Translations under genes and position numbers: made by a program
Notes under the pieces: model-generated
What the model was told of the DNA's origin: nothing
Seen by the model: the letters and a program-made list of their open reading frames with translations, nothing else
The model's database searches: none
Origin: Planctomycetota bacterium
GTDB taxonomy: Bacteria > Planctomycetota > Phycisphaerae > Sedimentisphaerales > Anaerobacaceae
DNA length: 64,000 bases
Direction: 5' to 3'
NCBI GenBank assembly: GCA_030605475.1
Contig: JAUWIG010000040.1
Span: forward strand, 34,991 to 98,990
Part shown: piece by piece, positions 33,788 to 42,761 of the stretch
How the letters are laid out: every line of letters starts with the position of its first letter
Numbering within the stretch: the stretch's first letter is position 1

Positions 33788-33903
33788 TTAAGCTACCCGT
33801 AAGAAGTTTTTAGACAATGAAAACGGCAACAAACCCAAATATCAAGTCAATAGGCCAGTTTAATAGGCTCTGATTGTCTAAAAATTTACTCAAGGTAGCT
33901 TAA
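33788..33903. mobile_element. MITE-like element with 31-base imperfect terminal inverted repeats
   Basis: Ends TTAAGCTACC (33788-33797) and GGTAGCTTAA (33894-33903) are perfect inverted repeats. Nine bases further in, TTTTTAGACAAT (33807-33818) pairs perfectly with ATTGTCTAAAAA (33873-33884). The nine-base gaps are symmetric, so each end is one 31-base imperfect repeat around a 54-base centre. The total is 116 bases and codes for nothing. It abuts the truncated end of the decayed GNAT copy. Could also be a large hairpin RNA or terminator, but the spacing favours a short non-autonomous transposable element. Confidence 0.6.
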
Positions 33904-34193
33904 TTCCTAAAATAAGTTCCTGCTGCTGACCCAGCCAATATGCGCAAGCTGCTCACCCACACGAGCCAGCGCCAGATAAGTCTCTGCGGAACCAAAAATA
34001 AAACGCAAATACACAAAAGACAAGTAGCCTTGGAAGTTGGTGATTTCTCCAATAGTCTCTCAGTCTCTTTGTCCAGACTTCGTAGCGGTAGTATCTTGGT
34101 TTTGACCTCAATTTTTGGGGGCACGTCATTGAGCTGCTGTCCAGGATATAAAACAAAAGCTTCACCAATGTGCTTGGAATAGAATTTTCTCAT
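33900..34193 (-). pseudogene. Decayed GNAT acetyltransferase copy, frameshifted and truncated
   Basis: The first ~50 codons (PPKIEVKTKILPLRSLDKE) match EPKIEVDTKLLRLRDVTA of the intact GNAT at 30516-31064. From about 34020 the match continues in another frame as LRFIFGSAETYLALARVGEQ, then LAHIGWV, against LKWRYGSPKTYILLAFAEGE, then LAHVEWV, and stops at UAG near 33903. The acetyl-CoA motif is gone. It lies just after glycosyltransferase copy B, as the intact GNAT accompanies copy A. The MITE-like element begins where homology ends. Confidence 0.7.
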
Positions 34194-35374
34194 CCTTTTT
34201 GTAGCTTCTCATAACACTTAAGCAGCACTTTGAATTCCACATTCCAGTTGTATTTCGTACGCACGGCCTCCATACCTCGTTTACCCATCGCTGCGAGTTC
34301 GCTGGGATTGCTTAGCATCTTTTCACAAACCTCAACAATCTCATCGATGTTGGCCGGGTCTGCCATCATACCGGTTCGTTCACCTTCGACATACGACCGC
34401 CAATGCTCGAAATTAGACGCCAAAACCGGGGTCCCGCACATCATATATTCTATGATTTTGCCGGCGAGACAGATAGCACGGTTAGGAGCTACCTTAGGTC
34501 CGGACATAGAAAGTCCGATGGCCGCACGTGATGTAAGCTTCATTGCTTCTCGGTAGTCCAGAAGGCCGGTAACTGTCACTGCATCTTGTAAATTCAGTTC
34601 GCTCACTTTTGCCTTAAGCTCTCGGCCAAATTGTTCCTCATACGGTCCTATTATCATCATGCGAAAACTATGTCCACGCTCCGAAAGTCGCTTGGCAAGT
34701 TCGACGTAAAGCAGAGCTCCTCTGCTTTCCCAAACTCCACCCACATAAACCAGCAGAGGTAACTTCAACCGCTCCACCATATCCATAGCATTGGCCATTA
34801 TGTCTTCGTCTACTTCAGGAAAGTTGCGCACGAGGTAGCATTGTTTGTACTCTTCAGCGATGCTTTCATTAGCTAATACTATCGCAATACCTTTGAGGCA
34901 GACTTTTTCAATTACTCTGTAACAAAATGAGAGAGTTTTCCGCGACCATTTTGGCAAATATTCTTTTCCCAGAATTAGTCGGAATGCCGACTCCCGCATG
35001 TCGAAGATGACTTTCTTAAATAAGACCCACCTCATCACAGCTCCAACAAAAATAAGCTCAGGGTCATGATAATGGTATATCGAGGATTTTGTCTTCAATG
35101 CCACCCACATTGCAACCCACGGCATTAACAGCATACGCCAGAATCTGTTCTTTGCGCGCCGAATGGCATGGAAGTGGACGCCATCCTTTGTGCCAGAGAA
35201 ATCAGATGGAACAACCACGTGTACATCAAATCCAGCCCTCGCCAGAGACTTGGCTTCGCGATGAAACAATCGCACATCACCAGAGGTTTGAACTGTAGAA
35301 AACAAACAAACTCTTATTTTTTCAACTGACGATTTTGAACCTGACCCTTTATCTTCCATAGCTAAGTGAATCAT
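34190..35374 (-). CDS. Family 4 glycosyltransferase, copy B of a duplicated pair
   Basis: 394 residues, GT-B fold, paralogue of the protein encoded at 28099-29232 along its whole length: SIYHYHDPELIFVGAVMRWV, VIFDMRESAFRLI, LLVYVGGVWESRGALLYVEL, CLAGKIIEYMMCGTPVLASN. The N-terminus is about 17 residues longer, with a Lys/Ser-rich start. The stop overlaps the start of the decayed GNAT copy by four bases, so the pair was once a coupled operon. Confidence 0.88.
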   Translation of the reverse strand: MIHLAMEDKGSGSKSSVEKIRVCLFSTVQTSGDVRLFHREAKSLARAGFDVHVVVPSDFSGTKDGVHFHAIRRAKNRFWRMLLMPWVAMWVALKTKSSIYHYHDPELIFVGAVMRWVLFKKVIFDMRESAFRLILGKEYLPKWSRKTLSFCYRVIEKVCLKGIAIVLANESIAEEYKQCYLVRNFPEVDEDIMANAMDMVERLKLPLLVYVGGVWESRGALLYVELAKRLSERGHSFRMMIIGPYEEQFGRELKAKVSELNLQDAVTVTGLLDYREAMKLTSRAAIGLSMSGPKVAPNRAICLAGKIIEYMMCGTPVLASNFEHWRSYVEGERTGMMADPANIDEIVEVCEKMLSNPSELAAMGKRGMEAVRTKYNWNVEFKVLLKCYEKLQKG

Positions 35375-35447
35375 CCAATCCTGTATATAGCTTAGAATTT
35401 TTTGAAGCTGATAAAGCCTTCTTAAATCTGAATAATAATCCCATAGA

Positions 35448-36692
35448 TTATCCCTTGGACAATGGGGACAGATTTGGGTAGCCGAATTTGTATCTCAGAT
35501 ATGTGATTGTCGGGCGTTGCCATTTGCCCGGACGACGGTGCCACCTATACACCATTGTGGGGTCAAACTGGTCCGTATCTTTCAACTTGATTCTGCTCTC
35601 CCGCCGATGCTCAAGGAGTTTTATTACTTTATTTATCCACGCATCTACGGTAAAATTTCTTTCATATACAAGCCGGGCCTGCCTCATCAAGGACTCCCTC
35701 AACTGCTGTGACTTTGCAATATCGACAAGATAAGATACTAATGACCGTGAATCCCTTCTACGTACAACGTATCCTGAGACGCCATTAACGACCACCTCTC
35801 TCATGGCGGAGGGGCAGTCAGACACCAGAGGTATTGTGCCCGTCCGCATTGCTTCAAGCAGGGACATCGGGCACCCCTCACCCCGAGATGGAAGCACAAG
35901 GCAGTGTGACCGAAGAATATGCTGCTCGGCTTCTGGCCTTGGCACATTACCGGTAACCAGAACTCTCTTTCGAGCATTGTCGGGAACACGCCGGGCAAAA
36001 TGTTCTGCCGAGCCAGACGGGCCAAGCGAGCCAAGCCAAATCAGTTCCCAATTCAAATTGCTTTTGGTCAGGCGCTTTACCATCTTTAATACAACCTCCG
36101 GCGATTTGTGCCTGATGGCTCCGCCAGGATAGACTATGCGCAGAACATCCTCTCGCGATTTCCTGAATATCAAATCTGCTACATTGATATTGACATCGTA
36201 CACAGCGTTATAAATCACAATTATTTGCTCCGCACAGCAACCCGGAAGGCCCAACAGGTATTGCTTACCGGCTTTGGAAAGAGCCACTATCCAATCCGTT
36301 TCTCGGGGCCGGCAGGCCGCTACCTTGGGCTGGAGCTTGTTATAATAATGGCTGATGGTGATCCTTGTACGCCTATCCGCAAAACACGGAAACAGAGATG
36401 TCAGATAGATATGGTCACTGCTTATAAGCACGTGAGGGTCATATTCTACAATTCGGTTAAACATTTTTCGAGCAACTTCCAGCTCATCTCGCACTAACTT
36501 AGGTACAACAGTGGAATACATTTGGACAGCTTGGTGCTCACTTAGCTCCCAGCTCTCTGCATCCAACTGTTCTTGGGTAATAACCAATAGTTCGTGCCCC
36601 CTTTCTATCAAAGCTCTGCAGAGTTCACGGTTGTATGGGGCTATACCTCCCCCGTGGGTGAGAAAACTGGAGCAGGCCAGCACAATACGCAT
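35448..36692 (-). CDS. Family 4 glycosyltransferase
   Basis: 414 residues, GT-B fold: start RIVLACSSFLTHGGGIAPYN with the Gly-rich acceptor loop, IVYPGGAIRHKSPEVVLKMV, LVTGNVPRPEAEQHI and the donor-binding E-x7-E segment SRGEGCPMSLLEAMRTGTIP. The C-terminal 60 residues are Arg/Lys/Trp-rich and may touch the membrane. Not closely related to the duplicated pair nearby. Sugar unknown. Confidence 0.87.
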   Translation of the reverse strand: MRIVLACSSFLTHGGGIAPYNRELCRALIERGHELLVITQEQLDAESWELSEHQAVQMYSTVVPKLVRDELEVARKMFNRIVEYDPHVLISSDHIYLTSLFPCFADRRTRITISHYYNKLQPKVAACRPRETDWIVALSKAGKQYLLGLPGCCAEQIIVIYNAVYDVNINVADLIFRKSREDVLRIVYPGGAIRHKSPEVVLKMVKRLTKSNLNWELIWLGSLGPSGSAEHFARRVPDNARKRVLVTGNVPRPEAEQHILRSHCLVLPSRGEGCPMSLLEAMRTGTIPLVSDCPSAMREVVVNGVSGYVVRRRDSRSLVSYLVDIAKSQQLRESLMRQARLVYERNFTVDAWINKVIKLLEHRRESRIKLKDTDQFDPTMVYRWHRRPGKWQRPTITYLRYKFGYPNLSPLSKG

Positions 36693-36734
36693 ATGACGCC
36701 TCCTTTGTCATCGCAAAGCAGTAAAAAATTGTGG

Positions 36735-38183
36735 TTAGTAGTTAGTATTTGCAGTTTCTTCATCTACCTTGCTATGTATTTCGGGTACACGCTTTATAAG
36801 ACTGCTTATACGTTCACTTGCCATTACAAATGCGAGAAATACCCAAAAATATTTTTTATATAGTTGAGTAATATTCAACCCCGACACTAACAAAAATGTT
36901 AACGCCGCTCTGGCATATAGTTTTTCTATTCCGAGCGGAATGCGCCTTACAGTTAATATCATCATAACCACAAAGAACACAAAAAGCGCAGCGTCAGGTA
37001 TCCCATTAACCCCAAGAGCATAAATGAAATCACCGTGCGGATGATGTCTAATCCCAGCTCGTTCAAAATAGGTGCTATAACCGGTACCCATAGGCATCGT
37101 AAGGCCGATGCGAAGAGTGTTCTTAGCGATCCTCATCCTATAATCAAAAGCTCTTTCGATGTTTCCAATATCTGTCAGTCGTGTTTCAACACCCCTTTCG
37201 AGCCCACGTTTCTTAACAAGAAGCACCATAGAGCTCGCGGCTAAAATGGTAATTATCAGCAGTAGCACGACAAGAAGTGGCCTGTGTACAATCTGCCTCA
37301 AGAATAATAATGGTGACAGCAAGGTAAAAGCCAGCGCAACCAAAGCCCCCCGAGACCCGGTTCTAATCAACATTATCGGCAAAAATAAAATTGCAATAAG
37401 ATATATAATTCGCCAAAACAAATTCTTGTCTCGAGCGAAAAGATAAATAGCCGCTAAAAAGGCCATTGCAATCAACACTGCAAACATATTTGCATCAATT
37501 GCGCGACCGAGTGTAGCTGCGTATCTTCCAGTTTCTTCTTCCACCGTTCTTATTGCAGCCCCGGTCATAAATGTTATCGCAATCATACCTAATGTCCCAA
37601 CTATATATGACCTTAGCGCCCAGCGAAAAGTTTTTTCGTCATTTGTTTCGAGTATCCAATATATAATGAAAACGAACGCCAGAAGTTGAATCTGCACGAA
37701 AGCGTGTCTCAACTCCATAGGTAAATAGTAAGATGGAGCCCTAAGAGCTGACAAACCTATCCAAAAAGTATGGGCAGCAACAACCCACAAGGCCTTATTA
37801 CGAATATGCAGCTTGGGGCGGGTTATCAGTAAATTTAGCGCAAAGCTAATTGCCAGAGCTATTCCCACGCCTCGGTTAAGGGTGAAAACCCTCTCATAAC
37901 CTACTCCACTTCCGGTCGGCAGCACAAGCATCATTAAGCATAACGCAAAGGTTGGCTTAATAATCATTCCTAAAAATGTCGGCACAGCTATGATTGCCGC
38001 GCCGGCCAGAGGCGCTTTGCCCAGGAAGATTACAGCAAAGCCAATCAGACAAATCACAATCCAAATCGCAAGCAGCAGAGTATTTACCACCCCGGGCAGT
38101 TGAACATCGGAAGTCTGCTCAGGCGGCTCATAATCATAATAAAGCTCATCTTCATACATTTGTTCTGCATATTCAGCACACAT
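36735..38183 (-). CDS. O-antigen ligase/polymerase-like membrane protein
   Basis: 482 residues with about eleven hydrophobic segments and the Wzy_C/WaaL-type large periplasmic loop (TRLTDIGNIERAFDYRMRI, NTLRIGLTMPMGTGYSTYFE, then AGIRHHPHGDFIYALGVNG). The H-x-H/N-x5-G pattern in the last segment is the hallmark of O-antigen ligases and related polymerases. The N-terminal 30 residues are acidic and tyrosine-rich (YAEQMYEDELYYDYEPPEQ). It would polymerise or ligate the lipid-linked repeat unit outside the inner membrane. Confidence 0.82.
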   Translation of the reverse strand: MCAEYAEQMYEDELYYDYEPPEQTSDVQLPGVVNTLLLAIWIVICLIGFAVIFLGKAPLAGAAIIAVPTFLGMIIKPTFALCLMMLVLPTGSGVGYERVFTLNRGVGIALAISFALNLLITRPKLHIRNKALWVVAAHTFWIGLSALRAPSYYLPMELRHAFVQIQLLAFVFIIYWILETNDEKTFRWALRSYIVGTLGMIAITFMTGAAIRTVEEETGRYAATLGRAIDANMFAVLIAMAFLAAIYLFARDKNLFWRIIYLIAILFLPIMLIRTGSRGALVALAFTLLSPLLFLRQIVHRPLLVVLLLIITILAASSMVLLVKKRGLERGVETRLTDIGNIERAFDYRMRIAKNTLRIGLTMPMGTGYSTYFERAGIRHHPHGDFIYALGVNGIPDAALFVFFVVMMILTVRRIPLGIEKLYARAALTFLLVSGLNITQLYKKYFWVFLAFVMASERISSLIKRVPEIHSKVDEETANTNY

Positions 38184-38286
38184 AATGAGGTTTCAGCCTC
38201 TAATATCGAACTTAAAGCCGTCCGGTAATCCTTAAAACTAATGCAATTAGATTGGTCTCAATAACTTCCTGATTCGTCAGGAATTG

Positions 38287-38475
38287 TTACACACTTGAAT
38301 CATAAATGCAATCCAATGCGGCGGGATAATCCGGATTACTCTTTATCTTCTTAGCAGGTACGCCCGCTATAACAATTCCAGGTTATAGGAAAGACTTATT
38401 TACAATCGCATTTGCTCCGATAACAACCCTGTTACCAACGTTAATTGCGCCCGCAACTTCAACGCCGGAACCCAT
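38287..38475 (-). pseudogene. C-terminal fragment of a serine-acetyltransferase-like hexapeptide protein
   Basis: Reads GSGVEVAGAINVGNRVVIG, then ANAIVNKSFL, an in-frame UAA, then PGIVIAGVPAKKI and a short tail. This is the left-handed beta-helix end of a CysE-like O-acetyltransferase with one nonsense codon. The matching N-terminal fragment is at 39415-39633 on the same strand, and a methyltransferase gene separates the two. The frame is continuous with the stop codon of that methyltransferase, so the junction is abrupt. Confidence 0.72.
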
Positions 38476-38484
38476 GGAAAAAGC

Positions 38485-39318
38485 TTACAGAATATCTGTT
38501 GCTTCATCCCTCATTTTTTGCAGAATTACTATATTGCCAAAGGCAAGATGCGGGTTCTTAATATACCTGAACCAAAGGTTGTTGAAACCATGAATGAGAC
38601 TCTTGAGTGGTCGGGAGGAAACCCTGGTATATAATTGTGTGAATTGGCCTGCTATGCGTTTTTTAACGACGAATTGATTACTCTTGAATCTTTTAAGCAA
38701 CCATTGTATGTTTGCATGTCTTGTCACCAGCGTGCCGGTAGGAGTAGTAGACCAATGTTCCACACCGGACGGTACTTTCTTTGCAACTCCCTTCCCCTTT
38801 CCTAAAAGTCGCTTCAGGTTTCGTATGGTTATAGAGTAAAGAGAATACATGTTGTTCTCAGCAATAACAAGGGTTCCTCCTGGTTTTAGAACGCGAGTAA
38901 GTTCTGATATCGCTTTTTCTATATTAGGAATATGCATCAATACTCCCCAGCATAGAATATAGTTGAAACTCTTATCCTCAAATGAAAGTGCGGTAATATC
39001 TTCACGCTGGATTTTAATCTTGTCCTCCAACTTCTTAGTTTTGACATTTGCTTCCGCCATTTTCAGTACACTTTCGGAAAAATCAACTGCTTGGACAGAG
39101 AATACACGATTTGCTAAGCGAATGGAATGAGCACAATTTCCGCATCCAGCATCGAGAAATGTAGAGTTTTTCGGGGCTTTTAGAATACTTATTATATAGT
39201 CGAAGGCTTGTTCATAGAAGGTCTCATTTTCGGCACAGTAGTAGGTACCTATCCATTTTTGATGGACGTCCGGTTCCGCTAAAAACCTCTTTACCTGTTC
39301 CGACTTTGAGTCGTTCAT
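38485..39318 (-). CDS. SAM-dependent methyltransferase lying between two acetyltransferase fragments
   Basis: 277-residue class I methyltransferase: motif I FLDAGCGNCAHSIRLANRV, VQAVDFSESVLKMAEAN, then FNYILCWGVLMHIPNIEKAI and LKPGGTLVIAENN. The C-terminal 90 residues are basic, as in enzymes acting on lipid-linked sugars. Intact, with a ribosome-binding site GGAAAGGAAA before the ATG. It separates the N- and C-terminal pieces of an acetyltransferase gene, so it probably arrived by an insertion or recombination event. Confidence 0.85.
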   Translation of the reverse strand: MNDSKSEQVKRFLAEPDVHQKWIGTYYCAENETFYEQAFDYIISILKAPKNSTFLDAGCGNCAHSIRLANRVFSVQAVDFSESVLKMAEANVKTKKLEDKIKIQREDITALSFEDKSFNYILCWGVLMHIPNIEKAISELTRVLKPGGTLVIAENNMYSLYSITIRNLKRLLGKGKGVAKKVPSGVEHWSTTPTGTLVTRHANIQWLLKRFKSNQFVVKKRIAGQFTQLYTRVSSRPLKSLIHGFNNLWFRYIKNPHLAFGNIVILQKMRDEATDIL

Positions 39319-39414
39319 AGTAATTTCCTTTCCACAATTGCTGATGGGGTAATATCAATTGTTGGTGAGATAATGTCGGCTAACTTACAAATAACCGAAA
39401 TACTGCCGTCTCCA

Positions 39415-39633
39415 TCACAAATATAACAGCTTTAGTTTGCTACATAGCTCTCGACTGTGATTCCTGAAATATTCGACTTTTCTCAGTAGCAGATGAAATG
39501 TCCATATAGGGTCTAAAATAAACAACCTTTGCCTTTCGACCCTTCTTTGTAAAGTACGTCGGTCGGACTCCAAATAATACTTGTAATCATCTTTCAAGTT
39601 AGTCATACCAGACCAATTATCCCTCTCCTTCAA
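39415..39633 (-). pseudogene. N-terminal fragment of a serine-acetyltransferase-like protein
   Basis: 72 codons. YLESDRRTLQRR and DPIWTFHLLLRKVEYFRNH are typical of the N-terminal region of the short CysE-like acetyltransferases found in polysaccharide loci. The frame stops at LKLLYL before any hexapeptide repeat. The catalytic beta-helix piece is found 940 bases away at 38287-38475. The middle of the gene is lost. Confidence 0.65.
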
Positions 39634-39786
39634 AGCTTTTTCCGAATTTTAATTATCCTCGTAAAGTTATAATTTCATCCACGCCCTAATCTGAGCTGAC
39701 CCACAAATGTCACAACCCCCACTGATATATCAATACAACATATAGTAGTTGCTGGAGCAAAGTGCATGCCCAGCTTGGTAAATGTA

Positions 39787-40581
39787 TCAATTAGAGTATT
39801 TAATTGCGATATACAGGAATCTGCTTAAACTTGCTGTACATATTATTGTTCTTACAACTAACAGTAAGAGCAGCAGGTACAGGTGCATATTAAGGATAAT
39901 GAATAAGAAAGTTATTATCAGCCCTGCATAGCCAAACGATTCAATATATTCAGCTATCCTGTGTATCTTTAGTAATACCGTGCATTTTTTTTCCCTTGCT
40001 ATAGAGTTGCCGGAAACCTCCTTGGCTTTTATTGGGTTCTCCTTAATGTTGCCCTCATAAGCTGTAAATATCTTATTACTCAATTCTGCATAATAAAAAG
40101 ACAATAGATATAGCATGCCGGCTGCAAAACCGATTACCAGATTGATTTCTAACGGATATTTAAACACGAATGGTCTATCGGACGACAAAAAAGCGTTTAT
40201 TCCCAGCGCAATTGGCATTAGCATCTTTATCATAATAGGATTCAGGTCGTCAATAACAGCGCCTGCGAATGATGTTTTTCCTGAAACTCGAGCAATATTT
40301 CCGTCGCAATATTCTAACAACTGCCAAATATACAGACATAACAGCGCTAATGTTTTAGTATATATGTTTGGAAATGCTAAAAAAGTAATGCTAACAAGCC
40401 CTACACAAAACGATAATAGTGAAGTTTTATTGGCAGAAAACCCTACTCTCATAAGTAGATAAGTTAAATAATAGGATATTGGGCGAAATAATACCGTTAT
40501 TATCCTGTCCTTATCCTGTGCTGCTTTAGCAGTTGTCAAACTGTTCTTAATATCTTTAAGTGTAACACTATTTTTATTCAT
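39787..40581 (-). CDS. CDP-alcohol phosphatidyltransferase-like membrane protein with altered motif
   Basis: 264 residues, about six membrane helices. The motif reads EYCDGNIAR, then GAVIDDLNP. In the consensus D-x2-D-G-x2-A-R-x8-G-x3-D-x3-D the first Asp is Glu and the last Asp, the catalytic base, is Pro. The fold is kept but the classical reaction may be lost or changed. First gene in transcription order after the larger cytidylyltransferase/OPA/phosphodiesterase group (40758-46045), with which it probably works. Flanking DNA is AT-rich, and the codon choice (many ATA, TTA) differs from the housekeeping genes. Confidence 0.75.
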   Translation of the reverse strand: MNKNSVTLKDIKNSLTTAKAAQDKDRIITVLFRPISYYLTYLLMRVGFSANKTSLLSFCVGLVSITFLAFPNIYTKTLALLCLYIWQLLEYCDGNIARVSGKTSFAGAVIDDLNPIMIKMLMPIALGINAFLSSDRPFVFKYPLEINLVIGFAAGMLYLLSFYYAELSNKIFTAYEGNIKENPIKAKEVSGNSIAREKKCTVLLKIHRIAEYIESFGYAGLIITFLFIILNMHLYLLLLLLVVRTIICTASLSRFLYIAIKYSN

Positions 40582-40757
40582 ATTCGTTTATTTCATTTTC
40601 GTATTCAGTATACGTACTGTATTCTCAAATTCTGTAAACCGGTTCTTTTTATTCTATCCTTGCGACAGTTGTCTATGAAACTCATTTAATCTCCCCAATT
40701 AAAATCTGAGCCATGCTCCTGTCCGAAAACCTCTTTTAATGTGACGTCTTTCCTGTC

Positions 40758-42413
40758 TCAATCCAGATAACCAAGATTTTTAAGTCGCCGCCTCAAGGTC
40801 TCTTCCTCCTCGTCCGTGTATCGGCCTGGACTCGATGCAGGTGGGGATGGCTCTACAGATGAGCTGCCGTTGGTAGCTGTCTCAACAGCGCGTTTGGGAG
40901 GACTGTCTACAAAGGCTTCTTTTATAGCTTGTCCCTCTATGTCATCCGGGACCGACAAGCCGAGTTGGTGCATAATCGTCGGAGCCAAATCAATGATATG
41001 CGCCGGCGACCCATCGGCATTTGGCTTAACACCAGGTCCGTAAGCAACAAAAATTCCCTCGGTGCGGTGGGTACCTGTGTAGTGGGTGACTCGCTCTGCC
41101 AGTTTGGAACTGCGAATTTGCCCGCGTGCAAAAACATAATACGGTTCATCGCTTGCTTCAACTACGATGTCGGGGGCCCATTGCAAACGCCTGCCGTGAT
41201 AGATTTCCTCTGCAAACCATACCCGAGAAATTACCCGCTTCCCGCTGGCAGGGTCCTTAATCTCCAATAAGCGCTCACGCAGCTCCTCGCGTAAGATTTT
41301 GTACTCCACCCCCGGCTTGACAATCCCTTGTTTCTCCCTGCCTTTCAGGTTGATTCGTATGCCATTAGGGTAAGTAAAGAAAGCTCTGGTTTGACTCCAA
41401 TCCAGCGGATAGGAACCGCTTGCCACGCGAGCCTTAGCTTCGCCGGACAGGTGTCGCAAGACCAATCGTTTCGTACGAGTTATTGTAAGAAGCATTTTGA
41501 CAAAGTAACGTAGACGTCTCGGTTGATACCGTGCATAGCCCGCCTCTACGAGCCACCGACTCAAGTAATACCTGCCGGCACATGGCCCAAACCCATGGTC
41601 CGACATCAGCATACAGATGGTATCATTTCCTGCTGCTTGAATCATCTCACCTATGATTGAGTCAATTTTGGAGTAAAAATCGCGGATGCGGTGGGCCAGA
41701 AGGCTGGTACCCTTAGGGCCTATCGATATAATCTGGTCATACAAGGCGTGTTGGACCCGGTCAGTCCCGACAAACACCGTCATAAAAAAATTCCATGGCT
41801 TTTTGCTCAGGTACTGTACCGCTCTACGTAGCCGTTCGGTTATGTCATCAAGGTTCTCAAAAAACCTGGCTCCCTCATTCTTGAGCGCCTCTCGAAGAAT
41901 GTTGCCCTCACGCCCCGTCCACCCTTGTACTACATCCATTGCGAATTTCGGCATACAGTTGTTCGCTAATAACTCGTGTTTTAACGACGGAGGGTAAGTA
42001 CATTCAGAATTCAGTCCCGGCGTGAACATACCGGTAACTAATGAACCTTTGATCGGTTCCGCCGGATAGGTCAATGGTACACACAACACAATAGACTCCA
42101 GGCCTGCATCGGAAAGGCGCCGCCACAGTGTCGGCTGCTCGATCAGGTCTCGACGGGCCGGTGGAGCAGCATAACTTCCCAAAGTCGCATGTGGTACGGT
42201 AAACCCGTAGATTCCATGCGTACCAGGACTCATACCAGTGGCAAAACTGGCCCACGCAGTCGGAGTAATAGGAGGAATAGTTGATGTCAACTTCGCCCGA
42301 TAGCCCGCAGTGCACAGTCGCTGGAGATTCGGCATGACACCAATTTCCATGAATCGGTCAAGTATCGACCACGTACCACCGTCCAACCCGATCACTAAGA
42401 CTTTTCGTTTCAT
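40758..42413 (-). CDS. Alkaline-phosphatase-superfamily phosphodiesterase/phosphotransferase
   Basis: 551 residues, no signal peptide. Metal site and nucleophile region VIGLDGGTWSILDRF, then PPITPTAWASFATGMSP with the active-site Thr and THGIYGF. Later MLMSDHGFGPCAG and the C-terminal ligand histidine in YTGTHRTEGIFVAYGPG. This is the type I phosphodiesterase/nucleotide pyrophosphatase branch of the superfamily. The last 60 residues are a Ser/Pro/Glu-rich linker and a short helical tail. Could hydrolyse or transfer a phospho-alcohol group; cytoplasmic location is implied by the lack of a signal peptide. Confidence 0.82.
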   Translation of the reverse strand: MKRKVLVIGLDGGTWSILDRFMEIGVMPNLQRLCTAGYRAKLTSTIPPITPTAWASFATGMSPGTHGIYGFTVPHATLGSYAAPPARRDLIEQPTLWRRLSDAGLESIVLCVPLTYPAEPIKGSLVTGMFTPGLNSECTYPPSLKHELLANNCMPKFAMDVVQGWTGREGNILREALKNEGARFFENLDDITERLRRAVQYLSKKPWNFFMTVFVGTDRVQHALYDQIISIGPKGTSLLAHRIRDFYSKIDSIIGEMIQAAGNDTICMLMSDHGFGPCAGRYYLSRWLVEAGYARYQPRRLRYFVKMLLTITRTKRLVLRHLSGEAKARVASGSYPLDWSQTRAFFTYPNGIRINLKGREKQGIVKPGVEYKILREELRERLLEIKDPASGKRVISRVWFAEEIYHGRRLQWAPDIVVEASDEPYYVFARGQIRSSKLAERVTHYTGTHRTEGIFVAYGPGVKPNADGSPAHIIDLAPTIMHQLGLSVPDDIEGQAIKEAFVDSPPKRAVETATNGSSSVEPSPPASSPGRYTDEEEETLRRRLKNLGYLD

Positions 42414-42491
42414 TTACGCTGTCCTCTCAACGAAGGATACCTTTAACGTTTTATGCCAAAATTCTCTGGCCAAGGGGCAGTATAACCTTCC

Positions 42492-42761
42492 TTATCTTGG
42501 AAAAATATTTTCTGCAGTGATGTCTGCCTGGATTATTTCAGTACGCTTTGGTTTCTCACTGGCAATTTCCAACACAGAGGCGGATACATCAGCACCCGTT
42601 GATGTCCTTACACGACCCTCCAGAAAACTCGTTATTCGCCCCGTACCGCAGGCAAAATTTATGGAATTGTCTTGGGCTTCTCTATGTTCTTCGGGGAAAT
42701 CAATCTCAACACGGGGTTTCGCAAGATTACCAACATTGGCGGCTGTTTTATTTATCTTCAA
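42492..42761 (-). pseudogene. Remnant of a SAM-dependent methyltransferase (N-terminal part)
   Basis: 89 codons. FACGTGRITSFLEG is motif I, and STGADVSASVLEIASEK and IIQADITAENIF follow as in class I methyltransferases. Then the frame hits UAA and nothing of the C-terminal half is recognisable before the phosphodiesterase gene. The first residue of motif I (D-F-A-C-G-T-G) has become Asn. It overlaps the end of the MFS gene by 14 bases. Confidence 0.6.
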
